Source of the DNA: Methanorbis rubei
Lineage (GTDB): Archaea; Halobacteriota; Methanomicrobia; Methanomicrobiales; Methanocorpusculaceae
Assembly: GCF_032714495.1 (NCBI RefSeq)
Contig: NZ_JAWDKB010000007.1
Location: forward strand, 1-64,000
DNA length: 64,000 nt
Reading direction: 5' to 3'
Of this stretch, positions 8,406-16,182 are shown one piece after another. A program made the translations under genes and the position numbers. The notes beneath the pieces are model-generated. The model saw only the letters and a list, made by a program, of their open reading frames with translations, did no database searches and was not told the origin of the DNA. Position 1 is the first letter of the stretch, and each line of letters begins with the position of its first letter.

Positions 8406-9053
8406 TCAGTTCTGCCGTCTTCGGATCAGAATAACCCCGATCAGAATCACAACCCCGATCACCAGAACAACATAAGGATCGATGGTGAACAGTTCTGTTG
8501 TTGGCAGGAAGCTGTAGAGCAGAAGAAATCCTGCAAGCACAACAACCACTCCGCCGTAGCCGAGAATCCGGTTTCTCCATACATGTTCTCCCGGCAGTCC
8601 CCAGACAACTCGGGAAAGAAACCACATAACCGCGGTCCCGCAGACAATACCAAACAGAATCGATACAAAGAATGCCGGAGTTACCATCATCGCCGTTCCG
8701 GGCAGCGTGCCGTTCAGAAAAATTGTTGCTATCAGCAGCGCGATTCCGGTGTAGAGCAGAAGTTCGACAACATCCAGAACCTTGGTCAGCGGGGTCTTTT
8801 TTCTACCGTTTGCGATCAGCTCGTTGCAGAACAGGGTGTAATCCTCACCGATTACCTCTGCAAACGAATCATTTCGCTCCTGCGCCTCAAGTGCCATGCC
8901 GGTCAGATCCTTTCGAATGGTCTCCACCTCAAGGTCTGTTAAGGCAGACGCGGTCAGGTAAAAATACATTCGCGTGATCAGACTGCTGTTCTCTCTTGTC
9001 AGTTCTTTTTCCAGTGCATTGTTTTCTTTTCTGAGTTGTGATAATTTTGACAT
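8406..9053 (-). CDS. PadR-associated membrane protein (DUF1048/HAAS-like)
   Basis: 215 residues starting MSKLSQLRKEN. The N-terminal ~90 residues are helical and charged (HAAS/DUF1048-like). Four hydrophobic helices follow, and the tail RRRQN is basic. The start is one base after the stop of the PadR regulator upstream, so the two are co-transcribed. In bacteria such proteins are commonly encoded with PadR-family repressors and are thought to transmit a membrane signal. The family name is assigned by resemblance and pairing, so it is only moderately certain. Confidence 0.8.
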   Translation of the reverse strand: MSKLSQLRKENNALEKELTRENSSLITRMYFYLTASALTDLEVETIRKDLTGMALEAQERNDSFAEVIGEDYTLFCNELIANGRKKTPLTKVLDVVELLLYTGIALLIATIFLNGTLPGTAMMVTPAFFVSILFGIVCGTAVMWFLSRVVWGLPGEHVWRNRILGYGGVVVVLAGFLLLYSFLPTTELFTIDPYVVLVIGVVILIGVILIRRRQN

Positions 9054-9054
9054 G

Positions 9055-9381
9055 TTATTTTTCCTCGGTAAGTATGCGGCCTGTGGCCTGCGAAATCTCC
9101 TGCCAGGCAAGAACAAACTCTGCCGCAGTTTCACTGCCGGTTTTGGTGAGATGATAGTATTTTCTGCTCGGACCAAGGGGCGAAATCCGGTACTCGGACT
9201 CGATGAGATTTTTTTTCTCAAGCCGCACCAGAAGAGGATAAATGGTTCCCTCCCTGACGTCAGTAAATCCGTAATGGATCAGTTTCTCCATAATCTCGTA
9301 CCCGTAGGTGGTTTCATGGCCGATGATCTTCAGAATGCATCCTTCAAGCGTTCCTTTCATCAGCTGCGTTTTGTCAAACAT
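9055..9381 (-). CDS. PadR-family transcriptional regulator
   Basis: 108 residues. The start MFDKTQLMKGTLEGCIL is typical of PadR, followed by winged-helix features: YGYEIMEKL, REGTIYPLL(V)RLEKKNLI and GPSRKYYHLT. It should bind DNA as a dimer and repress its own operon with the downstream membrane protein. A perfect palindrome at 9410-9430 in its promoter supports autoregulation. Longer upstream starts are rejected because they would read through that operator. Confidence 0.93.
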   Translation of the reverse strand: MFDKTQLMKGTLEGCILKIIGHETTYGYEIMEKLIHYGFTDVREGTIYPLLVRLEKKNLIESEYRISPLGPSRKYYHLTKTGSETAAEFVLAWQEISQATGRILTEEK

Positions 9382-9409
9382 TGTTCTTCTGCCTATTGTG
9401 TATTGCAAG

Positions 9410-9430
9410 CTACTTTGTAATACAAAGTAG
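9410..9430 (-). promoter_or_regulatory. Putative PadR operator palindrome
   Basis: Perfect 10-bp arms CTACTTTGTA / TACAAAGTAG around one central base, 29 bases upstream of the padR start. A degraded half-site (GTATTGCAAG) lies next to it. The spacing would place it over the core promoter, as expected for autorepression. Confidence 0.75.
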
Positions 9431-9486
9431 TGATCAGAAATAGGAAGTAAGATCCTAAATACGTTGTGGTTACTGAGGTGTTGCCA

Positions 9487-9748
9487 ATAAATTCGTTTAT
9501 TACTAGCTAACATTCATCGTAGCTCCGCCCACGGAAAAACAGAACACACGGAAACTTCACCGAAAAAAACATCACAGAGAGGCGTGAACATCACGGCAAT
9601 GAATTTTTTTCGGATTCTGTGATGTTCACGTCTGCTCCGTGATGTTTTTCTGAGATATTCAGTGTGTTCCGTTTTTCCGTGGGCGGAGCAGTGAGCAGGC
9701 CGAGAGCATGCGAATCGTGGGCGAAGCAGGCAAAGCCACAAAAAAATA
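9487..9748. repeat. Palindromic element, family III, long copy
   Basis: Runs from CCAATAAATTCGTTTATT through CGTAGCTCCGCCCACGG to the inverted CCGTGGGCGGAGC, then the AGCAGGCCGAGAGCATGCG module. The internal arms AACATCACAGAGAGGCGTGAAC and TTCACGTCTGCTCCGTGATG pair. The same left flank occurs at 14087 and a degraded form near 20040. No gene is visible. A T-run on the minus strand (9736-9757) probably terminates the agmatinase transcript. Confidence 0.75.
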
Positions 9749-9757
9749 AAAAAAAAA

Positions 9758-10612
9758 TTATTCGGTATGAGCGCAGTAATGCCCTGCAATGAACTCGCGG
9801 ATCAGGTGCGCCGCAACAACCGCGGTCTGGCCGGAATCGTTTGGCAGAACCTCAACATAATCAAAACCAACCGCATTCTTCGCAAATCGTCTGATCACTG
9901 ACCGCACGTCCACCGGCGTCAGCCCGAACGGCTCAGGCGTTCCAAGGCCCGGCGTCATACAGCAGTCGATGGCGTCTGCATCTATTGAAAGATACACCGA
10001 ATCCTCGCCGATCATCTGCCCGACCTCATCCAGAACCGACCGCATTCCGCGTTCGAGCACATCATCAGCCGTGTAGAGATGGAATCTCTCGCGTGCCTCG
10101 GCAAACTCATCCCGTGTCCCGCTCCGGGGACCAATGATCACAATGTTTTCCACGTTTTCAGAAACTCGCGCCGTAACACAGTCATGATTAAACCGGGACC
10201 CGCGGAACTCCTCAAGCATATCCAGATGCGCATCGCAGACAACATACCACTTCGGCGCAACCGCCCGCACCGCGCCGATGGTGAGCGAGTGCTCGCCGCC
10301 GATCATAACCGGAATCTTCTCATCCTTCAGCAGATCAGAGACCGCGTCCTCCACTTGTCCGCAGACAAGGTCGGGAACGCAGTCGCAGTACATATCCCCC
10401 ATATCATGGAACAAAATCTCCGGCATCTCCACATCATGGAACGGCAGATAAGTCTCCACATTGTATGATGCTGCCCGAATTGCGAGCGGTGCATCACGTG
10501 CCCCGGCTTTAAACGTCGTAGTTGCATCAAACGGAACGCCAAAGATCACATACCGGGCGTCCTGATACGTAGCGTCTGCATCTGCGAAAAGAGTGTTGGA
10601 AAAAGACTGCAT
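9758..10612 (-). CDS. speB: Agmatinase (ureohydrolase family)
   Basis: 284 residues. Hydrolyses agmatine to putrescine and urea in polyamine synthesis. The binuclear manganese ligands are visible in GGEHS, DAHLD and SIDADAID; the following GLGTPEPFGL matches the family loop. Length is normal. The gene lies 18 bases downstream of aIF5A on the same strand, so the two form an operon. The pairing makes sense because polyamine supplies the aminobutyl group for hypusine on aIF5A. Arginase is less likely given the archaeal context. Confidence 0.93.
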   Translation of the reverse strand: MQSFSNTLFADADATYQDARYVIFGVPFDATTTFKAGARDAPLAIRAASYNVETYLPFHDVEMPEILFHDMGDMYCDCVPDLVCGQVEDAVSDLLKDEKIPVMIGGEHSLTIGAVRAVAPKWYVVCDAHLDMLEEFRGSRFNHDCVTARVSENVENIVIIGPRSGTRDEFAEARERFHLYTADDVLERGMRSVLDEVGQMIGEDSVYLSIDADAIDCCMTPGLGTPEPFGLTPVDVRSVIRRFAKNAVGFDYVEVLPNDSGQTAVVAAHLIREFIAGHYCAHTE

Positions 10613-10630
10613 GGGTGGTATTGTGCAGTC

Positions 10631-11011
10631 TTATCGGTCAAGCTTGCGCTTGCCAAGGGATTCGATGTAAGGAACTTCCTGAGCCGGCTGGAAGGTTGCG
10701 ACAATTTCATCATCGACAACAAGCTCGAAGTTGTTGAAGTCTTTCATATCCATGAACGTCACAACGTTTCCTGCGATCGTTAAAATCTGGCCGGTCTTGC
10801 GCTCCACGATGGGTGCGTAAACGGTCGAGGACGTCGGGGAAACGACTGAGCGTTTCTGTCCGTCAAAGAGACCGACAACGTCGAGTCTTGCTTTTGCTGC
10901 TCCATGCTTTCCCGGCTTGGAGATAGAGATGCTCTGAATCTTGCACGGCTCGTCGTCAACAACAACGTAGCGGCCTTCCTTGAGCTTGCCAACTTCTGTC
11001 TGTTCCTTCAT
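10631..11011 (-). CDS. eif5a: Translation factor aIF5A
   Basis: 126 residues. Relieves ribosome stalling, for example at polyproline. The hypusination loop SKPGKHGAAK is present, with the target lysine at about residue 35. An SH3-like N-domain is followed by an OB-fold C-domain. It is first in an operon with agmatinase. The upstream region (11012-11344) holds a family II repeat. Confidence 0.97.
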   Translation of the reverse strand: MKEQTEVGKLKEGRYVVVDDEPCKIQSISISKPGKHGAAKARLDVVGLFDGQKRSVVSPTSSTVYAPIVERKTGQILTIAGNVVTFMDMKDFNNFELVVDDEIVATFQPAQEVPYIESLGKRKLDR

Positions 11012-11125
11012 AATTAACTCTGACTAATTATGCGAGGTAATTGCTTATGAGTGTTCCGACACTGATTGCTGGAAAGCTGATATTCATGCTCGTTGGTGAT
11101 GTGTGGGGGATGTGTGGAGGAAAAA

Positions 11126-11284
11126 ACGCGAATAGCGCGAATAGCGCGAATAAAAAATCGCCAATGGCGATTTTTCAAAAGATAATTTGTATTTTTCACC
11201 GATTGATATGCAGAAAAATAAGTAATCTTGATGAAATTCTAAAAATCGCCTTTGGCGATTTTTTATTCGCGTTCTTCGCGTTTC
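11126..11284. repeat. Palindromic repeat, family II, complete copy
   Basis: CGCGAATAGCGCGAATA and AAAATCGCCAATGGCGAT on the left are mirrored by AAAAATCGCCTTTGGCGAT and TTATTCGCGTTCTTCGCG on the right, around an AT-rich core of ~60 bp. It lies between divergent aIF5A and the phosphatase gene and could affect both promoters. I see no gene in 11012-11344. Confidence 0.85.
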
Positions 11285-11344
11285 AGATATCTGTTTCACC
11301 CACCGCTGATTTCATGAGGGTGCCGCACTAATACCAATATATCT

Positions 11345-12136
11345 ATGGTAACGCCGTTTCAGTTTCTGTCTGCATGCGATGAAGTGGGAACAATCATGTC
11401 CAAAGAGCTTGCTCCGCTGATTGGGACTGCCTACGGCGGCGAAGAACTTTGTATCGGCGCTGACAACACACCGACCGAGCGCATCGATCAGATTGCCGAG
11501 GATATTGTGTTCACGTACTTTCGGGAGAAGAAGATCTGTTGTTCGCTTCTTTCCGAGGAGGCCGGGATGGTGGATATCGGCGGTGAATCAGGAATTGCAT
11601 ATCTTGATCCGGTTGACGGCACGTTTAATGCGGTCGCCGGCATTCCGTTTTATGCTCTCTCTATCGCCTTATCCGACGGCGAGAAGATGATCGCAGGGTA
11701 TGTGATGAATCTCTCGAACGGCGAGCGGTTCACCGCAATTCGTGGAGAGGGTGCGTATCTGAACGGCGAGCCGATTCAGGTATCAACGGAAACCATGCTG
11801 GATCACTCTGCGATGAGCGTGTATGCAAAAAAATTTGACATGACCCGGATGATGGAACTTGGCCACAAGATCCGGCGCTGGCGGCTACTTGGAGCATCTG
11901 CTCTTGAGCTGTGTTATGTTGCCTGCGGGAGGCTTGACGGGTTTGTGGATATGCGCAACACGCTTCGGGTGACTGATGCTGCGGCAGGTATTTTGATTTG
12001 TCAGGAGGCAGGCGGCCGCGTGTCTCTGCCGGACGGGAGTCCGGTGGTGTTTGCTGATAATGTTGTTTCAGGAACCTGTCTTGTTGCGACGAACCGCGTG
12101 ATTCACCGAAAGGTGATTGAGTATCTGAGGTCATGA
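11345..12136 (+). CDS. Inositol monophosphatase / FBPase / NADP phosphatase family
   Basis: 263 residues. Metal-dependent phosphatase fold: LLSEEAG (Glu ligand), DPVDGTFNAVAGIPFY (Asp ligands) and VTDAAAGILICQEAGG near the C-terminus. The stop overlaps the start of NAD kinase (ATGATGA). In Methanocaldococcus MJ0917 the equivalent phosphatase and NAD kinase are fused, and the phosphatase acts on NADP. By analogy this enzyme may be an NADP phosphatase; inositol-1-phosphate or fructose-1,6-bisphosphate remain possible substrates. Confidence 0.88.
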   Translation: MVTPFQFLSACDEVGTIMSKELAPLIGTAYGGEELCIGADNTPTERIDQIAEDIVFTYFREKKICCSLLSEEAGMVDIGGESGIAYLDPVDGTFNAVAGIPFYALSIALSDGEKMIAGYVMNLSNGERFTAIRGEGAYLNGEPIQVSTETMLDHSAMSVYAKKFDMTRMMELGHKIRRWRLLGASALELCYVACGRLDGFVDMRNTLRVTDAAAGILICQEAGGRVSLPDGSPVVFADNVVSGTCLVATNRVIHRKVIEYLRS

Positions 12137-12954
12137 TGAAGGTCTGTGTTGTTTCCAGGATTGATCTCAAGGAACCAATCGAAAATGCCCAGTCGCTTGG
12201 GTGGATGCTGCTTGACAGCGGGCACGAGGTGGTGTATGAGGATTCGGTGGCGTCAGAACTTGGATACGAGGGAGTCTCTCTTTCCTCTCCTGATTTTTCT
12301 GCGGATCTTGTTGTGGTGCTTGGGGGTGATGGCAGTGTGCTTCGGGTGGTGCGGATGCTGGCCCGCCAGATTCCGGTCGTCGGGGTGAATCAGGGTAGGG
12401 TTGGTTTTCTTACGGATCTTGAGCGGGAGCATGCATGCGCTGTTCTTTCAAATCTTACGCTGCCGCTTGCGGTTGAGCCGCGCATGCGTCTTTCTATTGA
12501 GCAGGACGGGAAGCTGCTTGGTTCAGCTTTGAATGAGGCTGTTGTGGTGACGTCGCGGCCTGCGAAGATGCTTCAGTTCGCGACGTTTGTTAACGGAAGT
12601 AAGGTTGGCGAGTTTCGTGCGGACGGTCTGATTATTGGAACGCCTACGGGCTCAACCGCGTATGCGATGAGTGCGGGCGGCCCTATTGTGGATCCTTTGA
12701 TTGAGGCGTTTGTGCTGGTGCCGCTTGCTCCGTATATGCTGTCTTCGCGTCCGTATCTGATCTCGTCGCAGAGTGAGATTGAGGTGCGGCTGGTGAGCAG
12801 TAAGCCTGCGCAGCTGGTTCTTGACGGGCAGATGCAGATTGATTTGGGCGAGGAGGCGACGCTTGTGGTGCGCAAGTCGCTTGAGCCTGCGCTGTTTCTG
12901 AATGTTGGCCGGAGTTTCTTTGAGAAGGTTGAGCAGAAGCTCCGCCTTCTCTGA
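12133..12954 (+). CDS. nadK: NAD kinase
   Basis: 273 residues. Phosphorylates NAD to NADP. GGDGS is at residues 64-68, the NE motif (LNEAVV) lies mid-protein, and GTPTGSTAYAMSAGGP is the diagnostic glycine-rich loop. Two consecutive ATG codons (12133, 12136) overlap the preceding stop, indicating translational coupling with the phosphatase. The two could act as an opposing NAD/NADP switch. Confidence 0.96.
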   Translation: MMKVCVVSRIDLKEPIENAQSLGWMLLDSGHEVVYEDSVASELGYEGVSLSSPDFSADLVVVLGGDGSVLRVVRMLARQIPVVGVNQGRVGFLTDLEREHACAVLSNLTLPLAVEPRMRLSIEQDGKLLGSALNEAVVVTSRPAKMLQFATFVNGSKVGEFRADGLIIGTPTGSTAYAMSAGGPIVDPLIEAFVLVPLAPYMLSSRPYLISSQSEIEVRLVSSKPAQLVLDGQMQIDLGEEATLVVRKSLEPALFLNVGRSFFEKVEQKLRLL

Positions 12955-12963
12955 TTTTTTTTT
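12935..12963 (+). terminator. Hairpin plus T-run after nadK
   Basis: AGAAG and CTTCT around CTCCGC, followed by nine T residues starting at the stop codon. Convincing 3' end for the phosphatase-nadK operon. Confidence 0.55.
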
Positions 12964-13033
12964 GGTTGTGGGTGTGTTTGTATATTCGTATGGGGTTTAT
13001 TGCGGGTGCTCGCTCGTTTTTTTTTGTCCTTGG

Positions 13034-13276
13034 TTTTGCTTGGAGCAACCACGGAATGCACTGAAATTTCACGGAGCTTCACGGAAAAAATGCACGGAGA
13101 ACGCCTGCGGCGCCGGAATGCACGGAACATAAATACCCTTAGATTCTTCCGTGCATTCCGGCGCCGCAGGCGTTCTCCGTGCATTTTTGCGAAGCAATGA
13201 GCAGGCCAAAGGCATGCGATTTCATTTTTTCCGTGAAGCTCTGTGTTCTCCGTGCATTCCGTGGTTATTCTGATAG
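13034..13276. repeat. Large palindrome with perfect 42-bp arms (family III-like)
   Basis: Bases 13086-13127 and 13147-13188 are exact reverse complements around a 19-base loop. An outer, less perfect pair (CAACCACGGAATGCACTG... and ...CCGTGCATTCCGTGGTT) extends the structure to about 240 bp. An inserted GCGAAGCAATGAGCAGGCC..GGCATGCG module breaks one arm. No gene is credible in 12964-13352. Confidence 0.85.
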
Positions 13277-13321
13277 AAAATCACTGTCCCCCCTAACGAA
13301 CACCCCAAGAAAATGAGGAAT

Positions 13322-13330
13322 GATTATATA
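13322..13330 (+). promoter_or_regulatory. TATA box for the DUF169 gene
   Basis: GATTATATAA lies ~25 bases before the ATG at 13353, the spacing expected for a leaderless or nearly leaderless archaeal transcript. Confidence 0.55.
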
Positions 13331-13352
13331 ACAGTCCCGCCTATGTTCATGC

Positions 13353-14060
13353 ATGGAAGGAATGAAATCAAACCCTGATTTCGCAGCGATTTCCGCTGTT
13401 CTCAAGGATAATCTGGATCTTACCGGCTCACCGGTCGCGGTCAGGATCGCGACCTCGCCTGATCAGATTCCGTCAAACATCAAAGAAATCGAAGAGACCG
13501 TCCGTCACTGTAAAATGATCTCCCTCGCCCGCGAAGGCCAGGTGTTCTACGCAACTGATGCCAAGCATCAGTGCGGCGGCGGCGCATGGGCGCTGGGATT
13601 CCGCAGCAAAAGCGAGTCTCTGAGAACCGGCGAGCATTATTTCCGTCTCGGCAAGTACGAATCCATCTCTTCGAGCCGCAGAACCATGGAAAGCGTTCCA
13701 AATCTTCCGCAGGAAACCTATGCAACCATCTATGCTCCGCTGGAAAAAGCAGAGTTCGCTCCAAACGTTGTGTTGATCTTTGCCAAACCCAAAGCAATGC
13801 TCAAACTTGCCCAGACTGTGCTCTTCCGGCTCGGCGGCAGAATTTATCCGCAGTTCTCCGGCATCCAGTCCGTGTGTTCTGATGCAACAGCTTACCCTCT
13901 CCTCAGCGGAAAACCCAACTTCTCCCTCGGATGCGACGGCTCGCGCAAGTTCTCGGGCATCGCTGACGAAGAGATGGTCGCCGGACTGCCGGTGGAAATT
14001 CTCGCAGAAATTGCTGAGAGTCTTGCAACTGTGGTGAACGCCGCAGGCTCGAAAAAATAA
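13353..14060 (+). CDS. DUF169-family protein
   Basis: 235 residues, soluble. Matches the DUF169 pattern: a start resembling a helical sensor, SPVAVRI, a conserved Cys region (HCKMI, HQCGGGAWALGF), ETYATIYAPLEKAEFAPNVVLIF and LSLGCDGSR near the end. Conserved cysteines suggest metal or cofactor binding, but no reaction is established for the family. Isolated gene with its own TATA box. Confidence 0.82.
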   Translation: MEGMKSNPDFAAISAVLKDNLDLTGSPVAVRIATSPDQIPSNIKEIEETVRHCKMISLAREGQVFYATDAKHQCGGGAWALGFRSKSESLRTGEHYFRLGKYESISSSRRTMESVPNLPQETYATIYAPLEKAEFAPNVVLIFAKPKAMLKLAQTVLFRLGGRIYPQFSGIQSVCSDATAYPLLSGKPNFSLGCDGSRKFSGIADEEMVAGLPVEILAEIAESLATVVNAAGSKK

Positions 14061-14086
14061 CTCTTTTTTACAATCCGGCTTTGCCC

Positions 14087-14346
14087 ATAAATTCGTTTAT
14101 TGGTGAACACTGTTCGGCATTATTTGTTGTTCCGCCCACGGAAAAACGGAACACATGCCTTCGGCCTGCTTACTGTTTCGCAGGAACACACGGAAATCTC
14201 ACAGAAAAACATCACGGAAATGAAATGTTTTCGGATTCCGTGATGTTTTTTTTTCTATGTGTTCTGTGTGCTCTGTGCATTCCCGCGAAGCTGCGAAGCA
14301 GTGAGCACGACGGAACGGCGTGCGAAGCGGGGAGCAGGCCGTAGGC
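14087..14346. repeat. Palindromic element, family III
   Basis: Left flank CATAAATTCGTTTATT and GTTCCGCCCACGGAAAAACGG as in 9487-9748. The centre has AACATCACGGAA..TTCCGTGATG arms. The right part has GAAGCGGGGAGCAGGCCGTAGGCATG. It runs straight into half of a family I element at 14357. No gene in 14061-14447. Confidence 0.75.
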
Positions 14347-14356
14347 ATGTGAATCG

Positions 14357-14428
14357 TGTTTACTCCAAGTGAGGCCAAGGACAGAAAAATCTCAGGACGA
14401 TGAAATTCATCACCGCGTAACTCCTATT
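14357..14428. repeat. Half-copy of the family I element
   Basis: GTTTACTCCAAGTGAGGCC...CAGAAAAATCTC..GATGAAATTCATC ends in the terminal repeat ACCGCGTAACTCCTATT. Only the right half is present; the left half is replaced by family III sequence, showing recombination between element types. Confidence 0.7.
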
Positions 14429-14447
14429 TTCAGCAAAAAAAGAAAAA

Positions 14448-15098
14448 TCAGGCTCCCCGCTTGAGCGAGTAAACCTCATACACCATCATCAGCGCAAGAA
14501 TCACGACCCCTGCAACAAAGAAAACGGTCACCGCATCATGAATCCAGAGCGGTATTGCAGAGTTCGCCGCGTCAGTCATCATCTCTGTCGGCGATGCTGT
14601 AAGCAGAGTCGGCTGACCGACGTCCATTACTACTGCCCCGCTCTTGGCAACCATAGGCAGTCCTCCGTGAGGTGGTGCCGGCTGAATAAAGCCGAGAAGT
14701 GTTGACGGAATCGCCAGCCCCAGAGCACAGATAATTGCCAGCGCTCCTGCGGCAACACCATAACGTTCCACAATTCCCCGAACATCCACCTTCTTCTTCG
14801 GAGCAATAATTACTACCTGATCCTTTACCGCATAGATCTTCATCTCGCGGCCTTTTGCGCTCCAGCGGGTATCCGTGACCTCAATCAGACCTGCCGACAG
14901 CATATTTTCCAGATGATATTTTACGGTCGTCAAAGGAAGGCTGCTTCGCTCTGCCAAAGCTGTTGCACTCATCGGGCAATCGGAAAGGGCATTGAACAGA
15001 TCTGCTGAAGTCGGGGAAGACATAGCTTTTGCAATCTTCTGCGCCTCAGACGAACCCTGTTCAACAACCACAACATTCTCGTCTGTCACCGTTATCAC
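14448..15098 (-). CDS. Membrane-anchored ArsR-like winged-helix protein
   Basis: 216 residues from a GTG start at 15098; no ATG is available before the HTH. Residues ~20-85 form an ArsR-type winged helix (LFNALSDCPMSATALAERSSLPLTTVKYHLENM). Two hydrophobic segments follow (AAGALAIICALGLAIP and VTVFFVAGVVILALMMVYEVY) with an outer loop between them. This layout suggests a membrane-bound transcriptional sensor; target unknown. A possible TATA (TTTATAATT, minus strand) lies ~40 bases upstream. Confidence 0.8.
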   Translation of the reverse strand: MITVTDENVVVVEQGSSEAQKIAKAMSSPTSADLFNALSDCPMSATALAERSSLPLTTVKYHLENMLSAGLIEVTDTRWSAKGREMKIYAVKDQVVIIAPKKKVDVRGIVERYGVAAGALAIICALGLAIPSTLLGFIQPAPPHGGLPMVAKSGAVVMDVGQPTLLTASPTEMMTDAANSAIPLWIHDAVTVFFVAGVVILALMMVYEVYSLKRGA

Positions 15099-15206
15099 GA
15101 CCTGTATAGACTTACCTCAAGATTGGACGCAAAATTATAAAACCTTCTGGTAAACTTCGAATACATTGGTAGTCAAGAAAAATTTCAGGGATTGGTCGCA
15201 TTTCAG

Positions 15207-15260
15207 CCCACGGAAAACACGGAACGCAGGCCGAAGGCATGCGTTCCGTTTTTCCGTGGG
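15207..15260. repeat. Minimal family III hairpin
   Basis: CCCACGGAAAACACGGAACGCA and its near-perfect complement enclose the GGCCGAAGGC module, a 54-bp hairpin. The smallest member of the family, it seems to show the core structure. It lies between the ArsR-like gene and map. Confidence 0.7.
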
Positions 15261-15303
15261 AGGCAGAACTCAAGACCCTCCACTGAAAAATCTCAAAAAA
15301 AAA

Positions 15304-16182
15304 TTATCTGGTTGTTACAACCGGTCCTTCTTCAGAAACAATAATCGTATGCTCAAACTGGGCAACAAAACTCCCCGGCGTGTCTGATAAGCAGTGATAC
15401 ACATACATATTTCCCTGTCGAAGAAGCGACGGCAGTGCAAGGTCAGCCTTTGGCACATTCAGCCATCTGCGGGAGAACGGCAGGCCCTGCATAACCTCGG
15501 CACGCTTCATAATCTTTCGCGCAGTTGGCGACCGCACGGACCCGTCTGCTACCACCTGATAAATTTCCGCCCTTGGTGTCTCATGCACCATGCCGGTCCC
15601 GGTCGTTGCGAAGGGCTCTATTGCCACAACATTACCCTCGCGCAGAACTGCTGAGCCGAACATGCCGGTGTTTGGAATTGAGGGGCCGTGATGCAGATCA
15701 TATCTCGCCACACCATGACCGGTCAGATTCAAAATCGGCTTGAACCCGTACGAAGTAATCGCTGCTTCCACTGCCGCACCAATCTCGCTCACCACAACTT
15801 CGGGCATCACAACGTTGATAGCTGCTTCGAGCGCTGCCTGCGCAGCCTCGCACAGCTTCCCGTGATCGCCGCCAAGATCCACCGTCATCGCCGTATCTGC
15901 AATATATCCATCGATGTGGGTACCAATATCCAGCTTCACCAGATCGCCTTCGATGAAGGTTCGCTCATCGACAGGCGACGGCGAGTCATGGGCCGCAACC
16001 TCGTTTAAGGAAATATTTGGCGGAAACGACAGCATCGCACCCGCTGACTCGATTTGTTCAACAACCATATCAAAAATATCGCCCATCAGAACCCCGGGTT
16101 TTATCTCTGCTGCACAGCTGTGCAGCACCTGCTTTGCAACTCTCCCTGCTTCCAGATAGTTGTCCAGCTCGGCATCATTCAT
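15304..16182 (-). CDS. map: Methionine aminopeptidase, type II
   Basis: 292 residues. Removes the initiator methionine. Metal ligands: DIGTHIDGYIADTAMTVD (two Asp), LTGHGVARYDLHHGP (His), AIEPFATTG (Glu) and FEHTII (Glu). The insert after the third ligand marks the archaeal/eukaryotic type II enzyme. The start ATG overlaps the stop of the upstream peptidase by four bases (ATGA), so the two peptidases are one operon. Confidence 0.96.
   Translation of the reverse strand: MNDAELDNYLEAGRVAKQVLHSCAAEIKPGVLMGDIFDMVVEQIESAGAMLSFPPNISLNEVAAHDSPSPVDERTFIEGDLVKLDIGTHIDGYIADTAMTVDLGGDHGKLCEAAQAALEAAINVVMPEVVVSEIGAAVEAAITSYGFKPILNLTGHGVARYDLHHGPSIPNTGMFGSAVLREGNVVAIEPFATTGTGMVHETPRAEIYQVVADGSVRSPTARKIMKRAEVMQGLPFSRRWLNVPKADLALPSLLRQGNMYVYHCLSDTPGSFVAQFEHTIIVSEEGPVVTTR

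Noticed and set aside
13000-13200. Short frames inside the 42-bp-arm hairpin
   Set aside because: They translate repeat DNA (Arg-rich, nearly the same on both strands) and have no start signals.
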